A stretch of 64,000 bases of DNA from Streptomyces puniciscabiei (lineage in GTDB: Bacteria > Actinomycetota > Actinomycetes > Streptomycetales > Streptomycetaceae): NCBI RefSeq assembly GCF_006715785.1, contig NZ_VFNX01000001.1, positions 558,001 to 622,000 of the forward strand, in the 5' to 3' direction. The position numbers and the translations under genes are program-made. The notes under the pieces are model-generated. The model had not been told where the DNA came from, made no database searches, and was given only the letters and a program-made list of their open reading frames with translations. Position 1 is the first letter of the stretch. Each line of letters begins with the position of its first letter. Shown piece by piece: positions 1 through 8,423 of the stretch.

Positions 1-2
1 GG

Positions 3-284
3 TTGTCGGCCGGCGGGTACAAGACCGTGACGGTGCCGCTGAGGCACGGCCGGGTGGAGCTGGAGGCCGACGAGCCTGCAGAGGCCGAGGTCCCGTGGGA
101 CGACCGGGTCGAGGTGGGGGCCGAGGGCCTGTTCTCGGCGGTCGCGGTGGCCCCGGTGCCGGACGCGCAGGCGGTGGCTGAAACAATGAGGGCGAGCACG
201 GCGAGTGAACAGGAGCCGGTGCGGCGGTGTCTCACGATGCCCCCAGGGTGGAGTCGGGACAGTCCGACGGTGGGACGCGGCTGA
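3..284 (+). CDS. Possible 3' end of a truncated gene, unknown product
   Basis: This frame is open from the window edge to a TGA at 282-284 and may be the tail of a gene that starts outside the window. The first ~55 residues have Streptomyces-like composition (alternating Val, Glu and Asp, strong GC3). The last ~35 residues look like read-through of non-coding sequence. No family is recognised. It could equally be a chance open frame, because high-GC DNA produces many of these. No Shine-Dalgarno precedes the TTG at position 3. Confidence 0.25.
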   Translation: MSAGGYKTVTVPLRHGRVELEADEPAEAEVPWDDRVEVGAEGLFSAVAVAPVPDAQAVAETMRASTASEQEPVRRCLTMPPGWSRDSPTVGRG

Positions 285-564
285 GGCTGGATCCGTTCCG
301 TGATCCGGCGGGGACTCGCGCTCCCAACTACGGGCGATACAGGGAAATCCCTGGTGCCGATACAGAGGAAGCCCTGTGTTTTTACTGTGAGTTGACTGAA
401 GTCTGTAAATTCTCGGTTGCTTCGCGCCACGCAGGCTGCATCTCTCTTGTTGCGTGACATGTCCGGTGCAACCATCCCGGATTGCGAACACGCGCTCCAT
501 CGGCGTGAACGTCCTTCTTCTCCCCGCATGCCGGGCGATCTCCGGCTGGCCGAAAGGATGTTCC
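285..564. other. Intergenic leader upstream of the first propeller gene
   Basis: No convincing gene is seen here. The stretch is less GC-rich than its surroundings (for example around 340-430), as expected for a promoter region serving the secreted protein at 565. Short frames crossing it lack a ribosome binding site and do not resemble known proteins. Confidence 0.5.
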
Positions 565-2949
565 GTGTCCCGATCCAGACGCAGACGCGGACGCATAGCC
601 GCGCTCACCGCGGTCCTCACCGCAGTCCCCGCCCTCTGGCTCGCCGCCCCCGCGGCCCAGGCCGACCCCGCACCCCACACCCCGGCGGCCCACCACTCGG
701 CCGACACCGGCCCCGCCGTCCGGCACGACACCTCCCCCACCCTGCGCTCCATGGCCGCCCACGCCCACCACGGACACCACGGCAGGAAGCAGCAGGACGA
801 CGACCCCGGTGAGGCGCGCCTCCCGCACCCGCCCGCGTCCCACATCCCGGATCCGGTCGTGCAGTCCAGCCCCGGCGGGCCGTCCGCCCCTTCGACGGGC
901 ACGAACTTCGAGGGCATCGGCGCCGGCAACTACTCGATCACCGGTGTCCCGCCGGACCCGAACGCCGCCGTCGGCTCCAGCCAGATCGTCGAGACCGTGA
1001 ACACCGCCTACGCGGTCTACTCCAAGAGCGGTGCCACCGTCCTCGCCCCGACCGACACCAGCACCCTGTGGTCCGGCTTCGGCGGATCCTGTCAGTCCAC
1101 CAACGACGGTGACGCGGTGGTCCGCTGGGACACCCTGGCCAGTCGCTGGGTGGTGACGCAGTTCGCGAACGTGTCCTCGTCCTCGGGCCCGTACTACGAG
1201 TGCGTGGCCGTCTCCAGCAGTTCGGACGCGACGGGCAGCTACTACCGCTACTCGTTCCAGTACGCGAACTTCCCGGACTACCCGAAGCTGTCGGTGTGGC
1301 CGGACGCGTACTACGTCACGTACAACATGTTCACCGCCTCCGGCACCTTCCTGAACGCCGAGGCGTGCGCCATGAACCGGTCGGCCATGCTCACCGGCGC
1401 GAGCGCCGCCCAGCAGTGCTTCACCACCTCGTCCTCCTACGGCGGCCTCCTCGGCGCGGACCTGGACGGCTCGACCGCGCCGCCGTCCGGGGAACCGGAG
1501 CTGATGGTGGGCCTGGGCACGACGAGTACGACGCTGGCGTACTGGAAGTTCCACGTCGACTGGGCGACGACCTCCAACTCGACGTTCAGCGGCCCGTCGA
1601 CGCTGACCGTGGCGTCGTACACCACCGCCTGTGGCAGTTCGGGCACCTGCATTCCGCAGACCGGGACCAGTCAGCAGCTCGACTCGCTGTCCGACCGGCT
1701 GATGTTCCGGCTGGCCTACCGCAACTTCGGCGATCACGAGTCGCTCGTCGTCAATCACGCGGTGACGGCGGGAAGTTCCGTGGGTGTGCGCTGGTACGAG
1801 CTGCGCATGTCCGGCGGCAACCCGACCGTGTACCAGCAGGGCACCTACGCCCCCGACTCCACCTACCGGTGGATGGGCTCGATCGCCGAGGACAAGACCG
1901 GCAACATCGCCCTCGGCTACTCCCAGTCCTCCTCCTCGGTGCACCCGTCGATCCGCTACACCGGACGCCTGGCCGGCGACACCCTCGGCACGATGACGCA
2001 GGGCGAGGTCACGGCGATCACCGGTGGCGGCTCGCAGACCAGCTACAGCCGCTGGGGCGACTACACCTCGATGTCCGTGGACCCGACGGACGACTGCACG
2101 TTCTGGTACACGAACGAGTACATCCCCGCCAACGGCAACTTCAACTGGCACACCAGATTGGCCTCGTTCACCCTGCCCAACTGCGGCTCCACCACGAGCA
2201 ACGACTTCTCGATCGGCGTCAGCCCGGCCTCGTCCACTGTCGCCGCCGGCTCGTCGGCGAACACCACCGTCTCGACCGCCGTCACCTCCGGTTCGGCGCA
2301 GTCGGTGAGCCTGTCGGCATCCGGGCTGCCGAGCGGGGCGACGGCCGGCTTCAACCCGACCTCGGTGACCGCGGGCGGTTCGTCGACGCTGACGGTGGCC
2401 ACGTCTTCGTCGACGCCGGCGGGCACGTACAACATCACGGTCACCGGCACGGGCGCCTCCGCCACCCACACCGCGACCTACACGCTGACCGTCACCTCTG
2501 GCAGCGGAGGCGGCGGGATCACCAACGGAGGCTTCGAGACGGGCAGCCTGACCGGCTGGACCTCCGCCGGGACCACGTCGGTGGTCGGCTCGGGCGCGCA
2601 CAGTGGCACGTACGCCGCGCGGGTCGGCAGCACGTCGCCGACCAACGGCAACTCCTCGATCGCCCAGACGTTCACGGCCCCGTCCGGGACCAGCACCCTC
2701 GGCTTCTACTACAACGTGACCTGCCCGGACACCCTCACCTACGACTGGGCCACGGCCACGCTCAAGGACAACACCACCGGCACCACGACAACCGTGCTGG
2801 CCAAGACCTGTGTGTCGTCCTCCGGCTGGCTCCAGAAGACCGCCGCGGTCACGGCCGGGCACAGCTACACGCTCACGCTCATCAGCCATGACGACAACTA
2901 CACGGGTGACGCCACCTACACCCGCTACGACGACGTGACCCTGTCCTGA
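565..2949 (+). CDS. Secreted beta-propeller-like protein with Ig-like and carbohydrate-binding-like C-terminal domains
   Basis: Predicted exported protein of 794 aa. The GTG at 565 is chosen because GAAAGGA (552-558) lies 6 nt upstream and a clear twin-Arg-rich signal peptide follows (SRSRRRRGR, hydrophobic run, AAPAAQA cleavage site). Upstream in-frame codons look non-coding. Residues ~110-540 are rich in Trp, Tyr and Gly with repeated short strands, typical of a secreted propeller; I cannot name the enzyme class. Residues ~550-645 form an Ig-like/putative polysaccharide-binding fold (Ser/Thr-rich, SLSASGLPSGATAGF). Residues ~650-794 start NGGFETGSLTGW and form a jelly-roll-like binding module. 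That module recurs almost unchanged at the N-terminus of the next gene. A catalytic role is not demonstrable; binding to extracellular polymer is inferred. Confidence 0.8.
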   Translation: MSRSRRRRGRIAALTAVLTAVPALWLAAPAAQADPAPHTPAAHHSADTGPAVRHDTSPTLRSMAAHAHHGHHGRKQQDDDPGEARLPHPPASHIPDPVVQSSPGGPSAPSTGTNFEGIGAGNYSITGVPPDPNAAVGSSQIVETVNTAYAVYSKSGATVLAPTDTSTLWSGFGGSCQSTNDGDAVVRWDTLASRWVVTQFANVSSSSGPYYECVAVSSSSDATGSYYRYSFQYANFPDYPKLSVWPDAYYVTYNMFTASGTFLNAEACAMNRSAMLTGASAAQQCFTTSSSYGGLLGADLDGSTAPPSGEPELMVGLGTTSTTLAYWKFHVDWATTSNSTFSGPSTLTVASYTTACGSSGTCIPQTGTSQQLDSLSDRLMFRLAYRNFGDHESLVVNHAVTAGSSVGVRWYELRMSGGNPTVYQQGTYAPDSTYRWMGSIAEDKTGNIALGYSQSSSSVHPSIRYTGRLAGDTLGTMTQGEVTAITGGGSQTSYSRWGDYTSMSVDPTDDCTFWYTNEYIPANGNFNWHTRLASFTLPNCGSTTSNDFSIGVSPASSTVAAGSSANTTVSTAVTSGSAQSVSLSASGLPSGATAGFNPTSVTAGGSSTLTVATSSSTPAGTYNITVTGTGASATHTATYTLTVTSGSGGGGITNGGFETGSLTGWTSAGTTSVVGSGAHSGTYAARVGSTSPTNGNSSIAQTFTAPSGTSTLGFYYNVTCPDTLTYDWATATLKDNTTGTTTTVLAKTCVSSSGWLQKTAAVTAGHSYTLTLISHDDNYTGDATYTRYDDVTLS
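2518..2946 (+). repeat. Module copy 1: NGGFE carbohydrate-binding-like domain (C-terminal)
   Basis: Encodes the last ~143 residues of the upstream secreted protein. Its DNA and protein are closely similar to 3184-3612 over the full length: the same NGGFE start, SLTGWTSAGTTSVVGSGAH block, TCPD...TYDWATAT core and SHDDNY...YDDV end. The two copies lie in the same orientation about 0.67 kb apart. Confidence 0.85.
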
Positions 2950-3034
2950 CCGGCGTCGGGTCAGAGATCGGTTCCTGAAACGTCGTGCCCGGGGCGGACC
3001 AGCGGACCTGCGCCGATGGTCCGCCCCTCCTCGA

Positions 3035-3054
3035 ACGCCCTCGCTCGAGGGCGT
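3035..3054 (+). terminator. Hairpin between the two propeller genes
   Basis: ACGCCCTC and GAGGGCGT form a perfect 8-bp stem around a GCTC loop, 85 nt after the upstream stop codon and 30 nt before the downstream start. No T-run follows, as is usual in Streptomyces. It may terminate the first gene, or act as an operator or leader hairpin of the second. Confidence 0.5.
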
Positions 3055-3084
3055 ACACCCCCATCGACGACAAGGGGTCTCCTC

Positions 3085-4989
3085 ATGTCGCGCACTGCTG
3101 TCCGTAGATCCTTGGCGACCGCCACCACCGCCCTGCTCTCCTTAGGCGGCCTCCTTCTCGCCTCGCACCCGGCACTGGCCGACGTCTCCAACGGCGGCTT
3201 CGAGTCCGGCAGTCTGACCGGCTGGACATCCGCCGGGACCACATCCGTGGTCGGCTCCGGTGCCCACACGGGTACGTACGCCGCCCGGGTCGGCGGCACC
3301 TCACCCACCAACGGCGACTCCTCGATCGCCCAGACCTTCACCGCGCCGACCGGTGCCACCCAGCTGTCGTTCTGGTACAGCGTGACCTGCCCCGACACCG
3401 TCACGTACGACTGGGCCACCGCCACCGTGACCGACACCACGACCGGCACCACAACCACCGCGCTGGCCAAGACGTGCACCAACGGCCAGGGCTGGAAGCA
3501 GGTCACGTCGTCCGTGACCGCCGGCCACAGCTACACCCTCAAGCTCGTCAGCCACGACGACAACTACGCTGGCGACGCCACCTACACCCTCTACGACGAC
3601 GTCGCCTTCACCACCGCCACCCCGCCGCCCGGTCTGACCCAGGTCAGCACGGACCCGTTCACCAACACCTCGAGTCAGCACGCCACCGAGCTGGAGCCCG
3701 ACACCTTCGCCTACGGCAACACGATCGTCGCCTCCTCCCAGGTCGGGCGGTTCACCGACGGCGGCTCCTCCGACATCGGCTGGAACACCTCCACCGACGG
3801 CGGCACCACCTGGCAGCACGGCATGCTGCCCGGCATCACCACCTACCAGGGCGGCACCTGGGCCCGCGTCTCCGACCCGGCCGTCGCCTACGACGCCAAG
3901 CACGGCACCTGGATGGTGGCCGGACTGGTCATCGACTCGAACGTCAACGGCGCCGGCGTCAGCGTCAGCCGCTCCACGAACGGCACGAGCTGGCAGAACC
4001 CGGTGATCGCGGTCGGCAACGACGGCCAGGGCTACGACAAGGAGTGGATCGTCTGCGACAACTCCGCCACCAGCCCGTACTACGGCACCTGCTACGTCGA
4101 GGTGGACGTCACGTCCTCGGGCAACGCGGTGGTGATGAGCCGCTCCACCGACGGCGGCACGACCTGGTCGGCTCCGGTGGCCCCGTCCGGAGGACCGAGC
4201 GGCCTGGGTGGCCAGCCTCTCGTACAGCCGAACGGCACAGTCGTGGTCCCCTACTCCGCCAACGGGTCCTCGATCCGCGCCTTCAACTCGACCAATGGCG
4301 GCTCCACTTGGTCCGCCAGCACACTCGTCGCCAACGTCTCCAGCCACGGCGTGGCCGGCAACCTGCGTGACGGTGAGGGCCTGCCCTCCGCCGAGATCGA
4401 CGGATCCGGCAAGATCTATGTCGCCTGGCAGGACTGCCGCTTCCGCTCCGGCTGCCCGGCCAACGACATCGTCTACGCCACCTCGACCAACGGCACCAGC
4501 TGGTCGGCCGTGACCCGGGTCCCCATCGACGCCACCACCAGCGGCGTGGACCACTTCATCCCCGGTATCGGCATCGACCCCGCCACCTCCGGTACCACCG
4601 CGAAGATCGGCCTCTACTACTACTTCTACCCGAACGCCAACTGCACCACGTCCACGTGCCAGCTGGAGGTCGGCTACATCTCCTCCGCCAACGGCGGCAG
4701 CACCTGGAGCGCCCCGGCCACGGTCGCCGGTCCCATGTCCCTGTCCCAGATCGCCGGGTCCACACAGGGCAGCATGGTCGGCGACTACATCTCCACCTCC
4801 GTCGTCAGCGGCAAGGCGGTCTCCGTCTTCGCCGTCGGCAAGGCCCCGGCCAACGGGCAAGCCTTCGACGAGGCTCTCTACACCGCCGGCCCGCTCACCG
4901 TCAGCGGCGGCAGCGCACGCGCCACGGCCCACGGCGCGGCGACCGTCCCCTCACCGCACGTCACCAGGCCGCTGCCGATCCGGCACTGA
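3085..4989 (+). CDS. Secreted BNR/Asp-box sialidase-like beta-propeller protein with N-terminal binding module
   Basis: Exported protein of 634 aa. The ATG at 3085 follows AAGGGGT (3072-3077) and begins a signal peptide (MSRTAVRRS, hydrophobic stretch, ASHPALA cleavage). Residues ~33-175 are the NGGFE module duplicated from the upstream gene. Residues ~185-600 carry at least six Asp-box repeats of the form S-T-D/N-G-G-T-W, the blade signature of sialidase-type propellers. The catalytic Arg triad and FRIP motif of true sialidases are not obvious, so enzymatic activity is uncertain. It lies downstream of a related secreted gene in the same direction with a hairpin between them; the two may be co-expressed or separately transcribed. 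Confidence 0.8.
   Translation: MSRTAVRRSLATATTALLSLGGLLLASHPALADVSNGGFESGSLTGWTSAGTTSVVGSGAHTGTYAARVGGTSPTNGDSSIAQTFTAPTGATQLSFWYSVTCPDTVTYDWATATVTDTTTGTTTTALAKTCTNGQGWKQVTSSVTAGHSYTLKLVSHDDNYAGDATYTLYDDVAFTTATPPPGLTQVSTDPFTNTSSQHATELEPDTFAYGNTIVASSQVGRFTDGGSSDIGWNTSTDGGTTWQHGMLPGITTYQGGTWARVSDPAVAYDAKHGTWMVAGLVIDSNVNGAGVSVSRSTNGTSWQNPVIAVGNDGQGYDKEWIVCDNSATSPYYGTCYVEVDVTSSGNAVVMSRSTDGGTTWSAPVAPSGGPSGLGGQPLVQPNGTVVVPYSANGSSIRAFNSTNGGSTWSASTLVANVSSHGVAGNLRDGEGLPSAEIDGSGKIYVAWQDCRFRSGCPANDIVYATSTNGTSWSAVTRVPIDATTSGVDHFIPGIGIDPATSGTTAKIGLYYYFYPNANCTTSTCQLEVGYISSANGGSTWSAPATVAGPMSLSQIAGSTQGSMVGDYISTSVVSGKAVSVFAVGKAPANGQAFDEALYTAGPLTVSGGSARATAHGAATVPSPHVTRPLPIRH
3184..3612 (+). repeat. Module copy 2: NGGFE carbohydrate-binding-like domain (N-terminal)
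   Basis: Second copy of the module at 2518-2946, here directly after the signal peptide. The near-identity in both DNA and protein and the opposite position in the protein (C-terminal versus N-terminal) indicate recent module duplication or gene conversion between neighbours. Confidence 0.85.
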
Positions 4990-5004
4990 CCTGAGAGAGT
5001 GCAC

Positions 5005-5036
5005 GGTGCGCTCCGGCGGAGACGCCGGGGCGCACC
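5005..5036 (+). terminator. Hairpin terminator after the second propeller gene
   Basis: GGTGCGC-T-CCGGCG and CGCCGG-G-GCGCACC form a 13-bp stem with one T/G mismatch and a GAGA loop, 16 nt downstream of the stop codon of the gene ending at 4989. Confidence 0.7.
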
Positions 5037-5128
5037 TGGTATATGGGGACAGGGCCGATTGGGGCAGGAACCGGGCGCCGGACCAGGGCATCACAGTGGC
5101 GTGCGGCGGCTTGAGGAGGCAGGTGTGA

Positions 5129-5495
5129 CGCTGGAGCAGCAAAGACGCAGGCCGGGACTCGGCCCCGCCCTCCACGTCGCCCTCGGCGACAGCACCTCCC
5201 GGGACACCGTCGTCGCCCCCGAGAGGCACGGCCGCGCCCCCTGCTACGGACTCCGCGTCGCCTGGCTGCCTGGCGGGCTCCGCCACGATCACCCACCACG
5301 CCGGGGACACCTCCGCCCAGAGCGTGTGCGTGCGCTCAGGTACGACGGTGACCGTCGTCGGTCACCGACGGCAAGGGTGTCACCCGGGTCACGGTGCGTG
5401 CCGCGCGCATCGGATCGGTGACCGTGACGTGGGGTCCCGAGAGCGCGCCGCTCTTCACGCTTCGGCTGAGTGTGGCGGCGTATCCGGTGCAGTGA
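5129..5495 (+). pseudogene. Decayed small secreted protein with Pro/Ser/Thr-rich linker
   Basis: The frame opened after the TGA at 5126-5128 reads a Pro/Ser/Thr-rich linker (APPSTSPSATAPPGTPSSPP), then a beta-strand-rich segment (SATITHHAGDTSAQSVCV, ending TTVTVV) at about 5353. The coherent reading then jumps to a second frame (VTDGKGVTRVTVRAAR to RLSVAAYPVQ) that ends with TGA at 5493-5495. Another frame at the 5' end gives GRCDAGAAKTQAGT, which looks like a lost lipobox region. No start codon with a ribosome binding site remains. I read this as a secreted or lipoprotein gene of ~130 residues broken by at least two frameshifts, probably with a small internal deletion. The family is unknown to me. 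Confidence 0.6.
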
Positions 5496-5508
5496 ACGTG
5501 AACGCCGG

Positions 5509-5545
5509 ACGGCCGGTGGCCCCCGGTTCGGGGGGCACCGGCCGT
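5509..5545. terminator. Bidirectional hairpin between convergent units
   Basis: ACGGCCGGTG-GCCCCC pairs with GGGGGG-CACCGGCCGT (16-bp stem, one mismatch, GGTTC loop). It sits between the + strand pseudogene and the - strand gene ending at 5575, so it can serve both. Confidence 0.8.
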
Positions 5546-5574
5546 CGTCGTGCTACGCAGCGTACGGGTGGTGA

Positions 5575-8250
5575 TCAGTCCTTACGGCCCTTGAGGCGCC
5601 GTACGTCGAAGGACCAGATGCCGCGTCCGTGCGTGGCGGCGTACAGCTTGCCGTCCGGACCGAGGCGCAGCTGCATCACGGCCGTGGTGGGCAGGTTGTG
5701 GCCCAGGACCAGCCACTTGGTGGCGCCGGACGGCCGGTAGAAGGTGGACAGGTCGGTGCCGAGGGCGAGGCCGCCGTTCGGCAGGAGCTTGACCGCGTCG
5801 GCGGGTACGTCGGGCAGGTTGGCGGAGATGTCCGTCCAGCTCGCGCCGCCGTCCTTGGACTCGAAGACGTGGCCGACGCCCGCGCCCGGGCCCTCGGTGA
5901 AGCGGCGGGAGAAGCCGTTGATCGCCACGTAGACGTGCTGGGCGTTGGCCGGGTCGATCTCGAAGCCGGAGACGTAGCGGTTCGGGATGGTGCCGTCGAC
6001 GGGGAGGTTGAGCTGGTGCCAGCCGGTGCCGTCGGCGTTGCCGACCGCGATGCCCCGGGTGAAGCCCTGGTTGTTGCAGGGGCCGCACCAGCCGACGTAC
6101 ACCGTGCCGCCGGAGGACGCGACGGCCGTGGCCACGTGGCCCTCGCCGAGGTCGTAGGCGTCTCTCCACTCCTTGCCGGAGCGGATCGCGAAGCCCTTGG
6201 TGTTCACCCACACGTGCCGGCCGCCCGCGATCCAGGTGCCCGTGTCCTTGGCGTCGGCGGCGATGGGCGCGATGAAGCGGGCGCCCGCACCGCCCTGGTC
6301 CTTGTCCGGCGGGGCGACCTCGTACTCGGTGGCCTTGGTCGGGTCGGTCGACCAGGAACCGTCGTTCACGCCGCAGTTCTGGGTGACCCACATGTCGAGG
6401 TAGACGTACTCGGCGGCGATGTTGCAGCCGTTGGCGGGGTCGGCGATGGTGTCGCCGCCGTCGCCGCCGAAGTTGGAGCCCATGACCTTGTCGTGGCCGC
6501 GCAGGATCGACTGCCCGTTGTCCTGCAGGCCGCCGGTGACGGAGACGCCGCCGTTGGTGAGGTCCTTGCCGACGCCCACGGAGTAGTACTGAAGGGTGTC
6601 GAGGGTGCCGTCGCTCAGGGACTGCCAGTCCTTTGCGTGACCGCCGGAGTCGACGGCGCCGCCCAGCGGGCGGCGGTAGATGCCGCCGTCGTTGCCCACG
6701 TACGCCCAGGTCTTGCCCTTGTAGCTGCCGATCGCGACCGCGTGCTGGTCGGAGTGGGTGGTGGGCGAGCAGTCGCCGGTCTGCTTGGCCGGGTCGATGC
6801 TCCAGCAGGGGAAGGGGAAGTTCCAGTACGGGCCCGGGGTCGTCCAGCTGTCGCCGCCGTTCTTGGTCTCGAAGACCTCTTCCAGGCCGAGGTAGACGTG
6901 GTCGGCGTTGGCCGGGTCGACCTGGAGGAACTGGTTGTACCAGGACTGGATGCCGGGCATGTACCCCGCGCTCTGCAGGGCGGATCCGGACGCCTTCAGC
7001 TTGGTGTAGTCCGCGATCAGCGTCCACGGCCCGAACGGCGAGCCGTTCTTGGACACGTACACACCCTTGAGCCCGCTGTCCGGGTTGGCGGCCATCTGCG
7101 CCGGGGACTGGTCGATGGCGTACAGCCGCGAGCCGTCGGCCGCCGCGGCGAACGTCACGTTGCCGACGTCGGCACTGCTGGTGGGCAGGTCACCGAGGCC
7201 GCTGACCGGCTTCCAGCTGCCGTCGTCCTGCTTGGCGTACAGGCCGTTGTAGGTGTCGCCGCCGCGCCAGCCGACCGCGAGGAGAACCTTGTTCGGGTCC
7301 TTGGGATCGACGGCGATGTCGTTGGCGATGTTCTTGTACGGCGCGCTCGGGTCGTCCGCCTTCGAACCGCCCGGCAGGTAGTCCGGGTTGGGGGCGAACT
7401 CGTGCTTCCACGGACCGGACAGAGTGGTCGTGGAGTGCGACCAGACGCCGGTGCTGGTGGCCGCCCACACCTTGGTGCCGGCGAAGCGCAGCGCGTGGAT
7501 GACGGTCGACTCCAGTTCGGCACCGCCGACGCGGTCTCCGGGCTCGAACTGGCCGTGGCGCGGGTCCTTCAGGACGTACACACCCGTGCCCACGAAGGAC
7601 GTCGCCCCGGTGTTGGACTCGCCGGTGGCGTACCAGAGCCGGTTCTGCCCGTCCAGCGAGAGGGTGCCGGTGGACAGGGACGGCAGTTTGTCGGAGATCG
7701 GCTTCCAGTGCCCGCCACCGGTCGTCGAGCGGAAGACACCGCCGTTGGCGCCACCCGCGTACACATAGCCCTGGTCGTCGGCCGCGATGCCGGTGATCCG
7801 ACCGGTTACATAGCCCGCGCCACCACTGGAGTTGGAGTTCACATCGCGGTAGCGGGGGTCGTCGGAGTTGTACGCCTTCTTGGTGACGTGGTCCCAGTCG
7901 CCCCTCGTGTGCCTCATCGACCGCAGCTGCTGCCAGGCCGCCCCGTAGGCGCCGGGCGCGACCACGCCGGGCGCGGTGCGGGCCTCGGTGAACTGGGCCG
8001 TCGCCTCGGCGGAGTTCTCCGCCTCGTCGGCGCCGTCGTCATCGCCGCCCTCCGCGGCGAACGCGGACATGCCGTGGCCCGCGTGCACCGCCTTGATGTG
8101 CTGCCGGCCCATGGCGGCCTGATGGCGCGCCTGCCAGGGCCGGGGTCTTGCGTCGTTCGACGCCGCGAACGACTGGGTGCTTACCAGTCCGAACGCGGCC
8201 GCTACGACGGTGCAGGTCATGAACCGTCGCTGGTGCTTCGGGGGCAACAT
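5575..8250 (-). CDS. Secreted GH74/sortilin-like beta-propeller exoprotein
   Basis: Large exported protein of 891 aa. The ATG at 8250 is preferred because AGGGAGGAG lies just upstream on this strand and a signal peptide follows (MLPPKHQRRF, hydrophobic core, STQSFA). The body has repeated propeller elements: GxVFRSTTGGGHW (~190), ETKNGGDSW (~475), VGNDGGIYR (~540) and ESKDGGASW (~835). Gly, Trp and Asp are abundant, as in GH74 xyloglucanases and VPS10/sortilin-type propellers. The two catalytic Asp of GH74 cannot be assigned by eye, so the substrate is unknown. It lies on the opposite strand to the first two propeller genes and follows another propeller gene (8424) after 173 nt. Confidence 0.8.
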   Translation of the reverse strand: MLPPKHQRRFMTCTVVAAAFGLVSTQSFAASNDARPRPWQARHQAAMGRQHIKAVHAGHGMSAFAAEGGDDDGADEAENSAEATAQFTEARTAPGVVAPGAYGAAWQQLRSMRHTRGDWDHVTKKAYNSDDPRYRDVNSNSSGGAGYVTGRITGIAADDQGYVYAGGANGGVFRSTTGGGHWKPISDKLPSLSTGTLSLDGQNRLWYATGESNTGATSFVGTGVYVLKDPRHGQFEPGDRVGGAELESTVIHALRFAGTKVWAATSTGVWSHSTTTLSGPWKHEFAPNPDYLPGGSKADDPSAPYKNIANDIAVDPKDPNKVLLAVGWRGGDTYNGLYAKQDDGSWKPVSGLGDLPTSSADVGNVTFAAAADGSRLYAIDQSPAQMAANPDSGLKGVYVSKNGSPFGPWTLIADYTKLKASGSALQSAGYMPGIQSWYNQFLQVDPANADHVYLGLEEVFETKNGGDSWTTPGPYWNFPFPCWSIDPAKQTGDCSPTTHSDQHAVAIGSYKGKTWAYVGNDGGIYRRPLGGAVDSGGHAKDWQSLSDGTLDTLQYYSVGVGKDLTNGGVSVTGGLQDNGQSILRGHDKVMGSNFGGDGGDTIADPANGCNIAAEYVYLDMWVTQNCGVNDGSWSTDPTKATEYEVAPPDKDQGGAGARFIAPIAADAKDTGTWIAGGRHVWVNTKGFAIRSGKEWRDAYDLGEGHVATAVASSGGTVYVGWCGPCNNQGFTRGIAVGNADGTGWHQLNLPVDGTIPNRYVSGFEIDPANAQHVYVAINGFSRRFTEGPGAGVGHVFESKDGGASWTDISANLPDVPADAVKLLPNGGLALGTDLSTFYRPSGATKWLVLGHNLPTTAVMQLRLGPDGKLYAATHGRGIWSFDVRRLKGRKD

Positions 8251-8423
8251 GCCGCTCCTCCCTGCGCCGGGCATATGGGGGTGTCCCGGGCACAGAGGAT
8301 CTTGGCGTGACCACAACAGTCACACAAAGGGCTCACAGGAAAAATGGTGGGTTGTTTACCTTGCGCCTCATCTGAATCCGAACGTGCGCAGTGCAGCGCC
8401 TCTTTGGGGGTGCGTGTTCCCGA

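Noticed and set aside
382..2889. 835-aa open frame on the - strand opposite the first propeller gene
   Set aside because: Very Arg/Gly/Val-rich with no domain and fully antisense to a protein with a signal peptide and recognisable domains; typical shadow of high-GC coding DNA.
5629..8310. 893-aa open frame on the + strand antisense to the 5575 gene
   Set aside because: Val/Gly/Arg-rich mirror of a gene with signal peptide, ribosome binding site and Asp boxes on the other strand.
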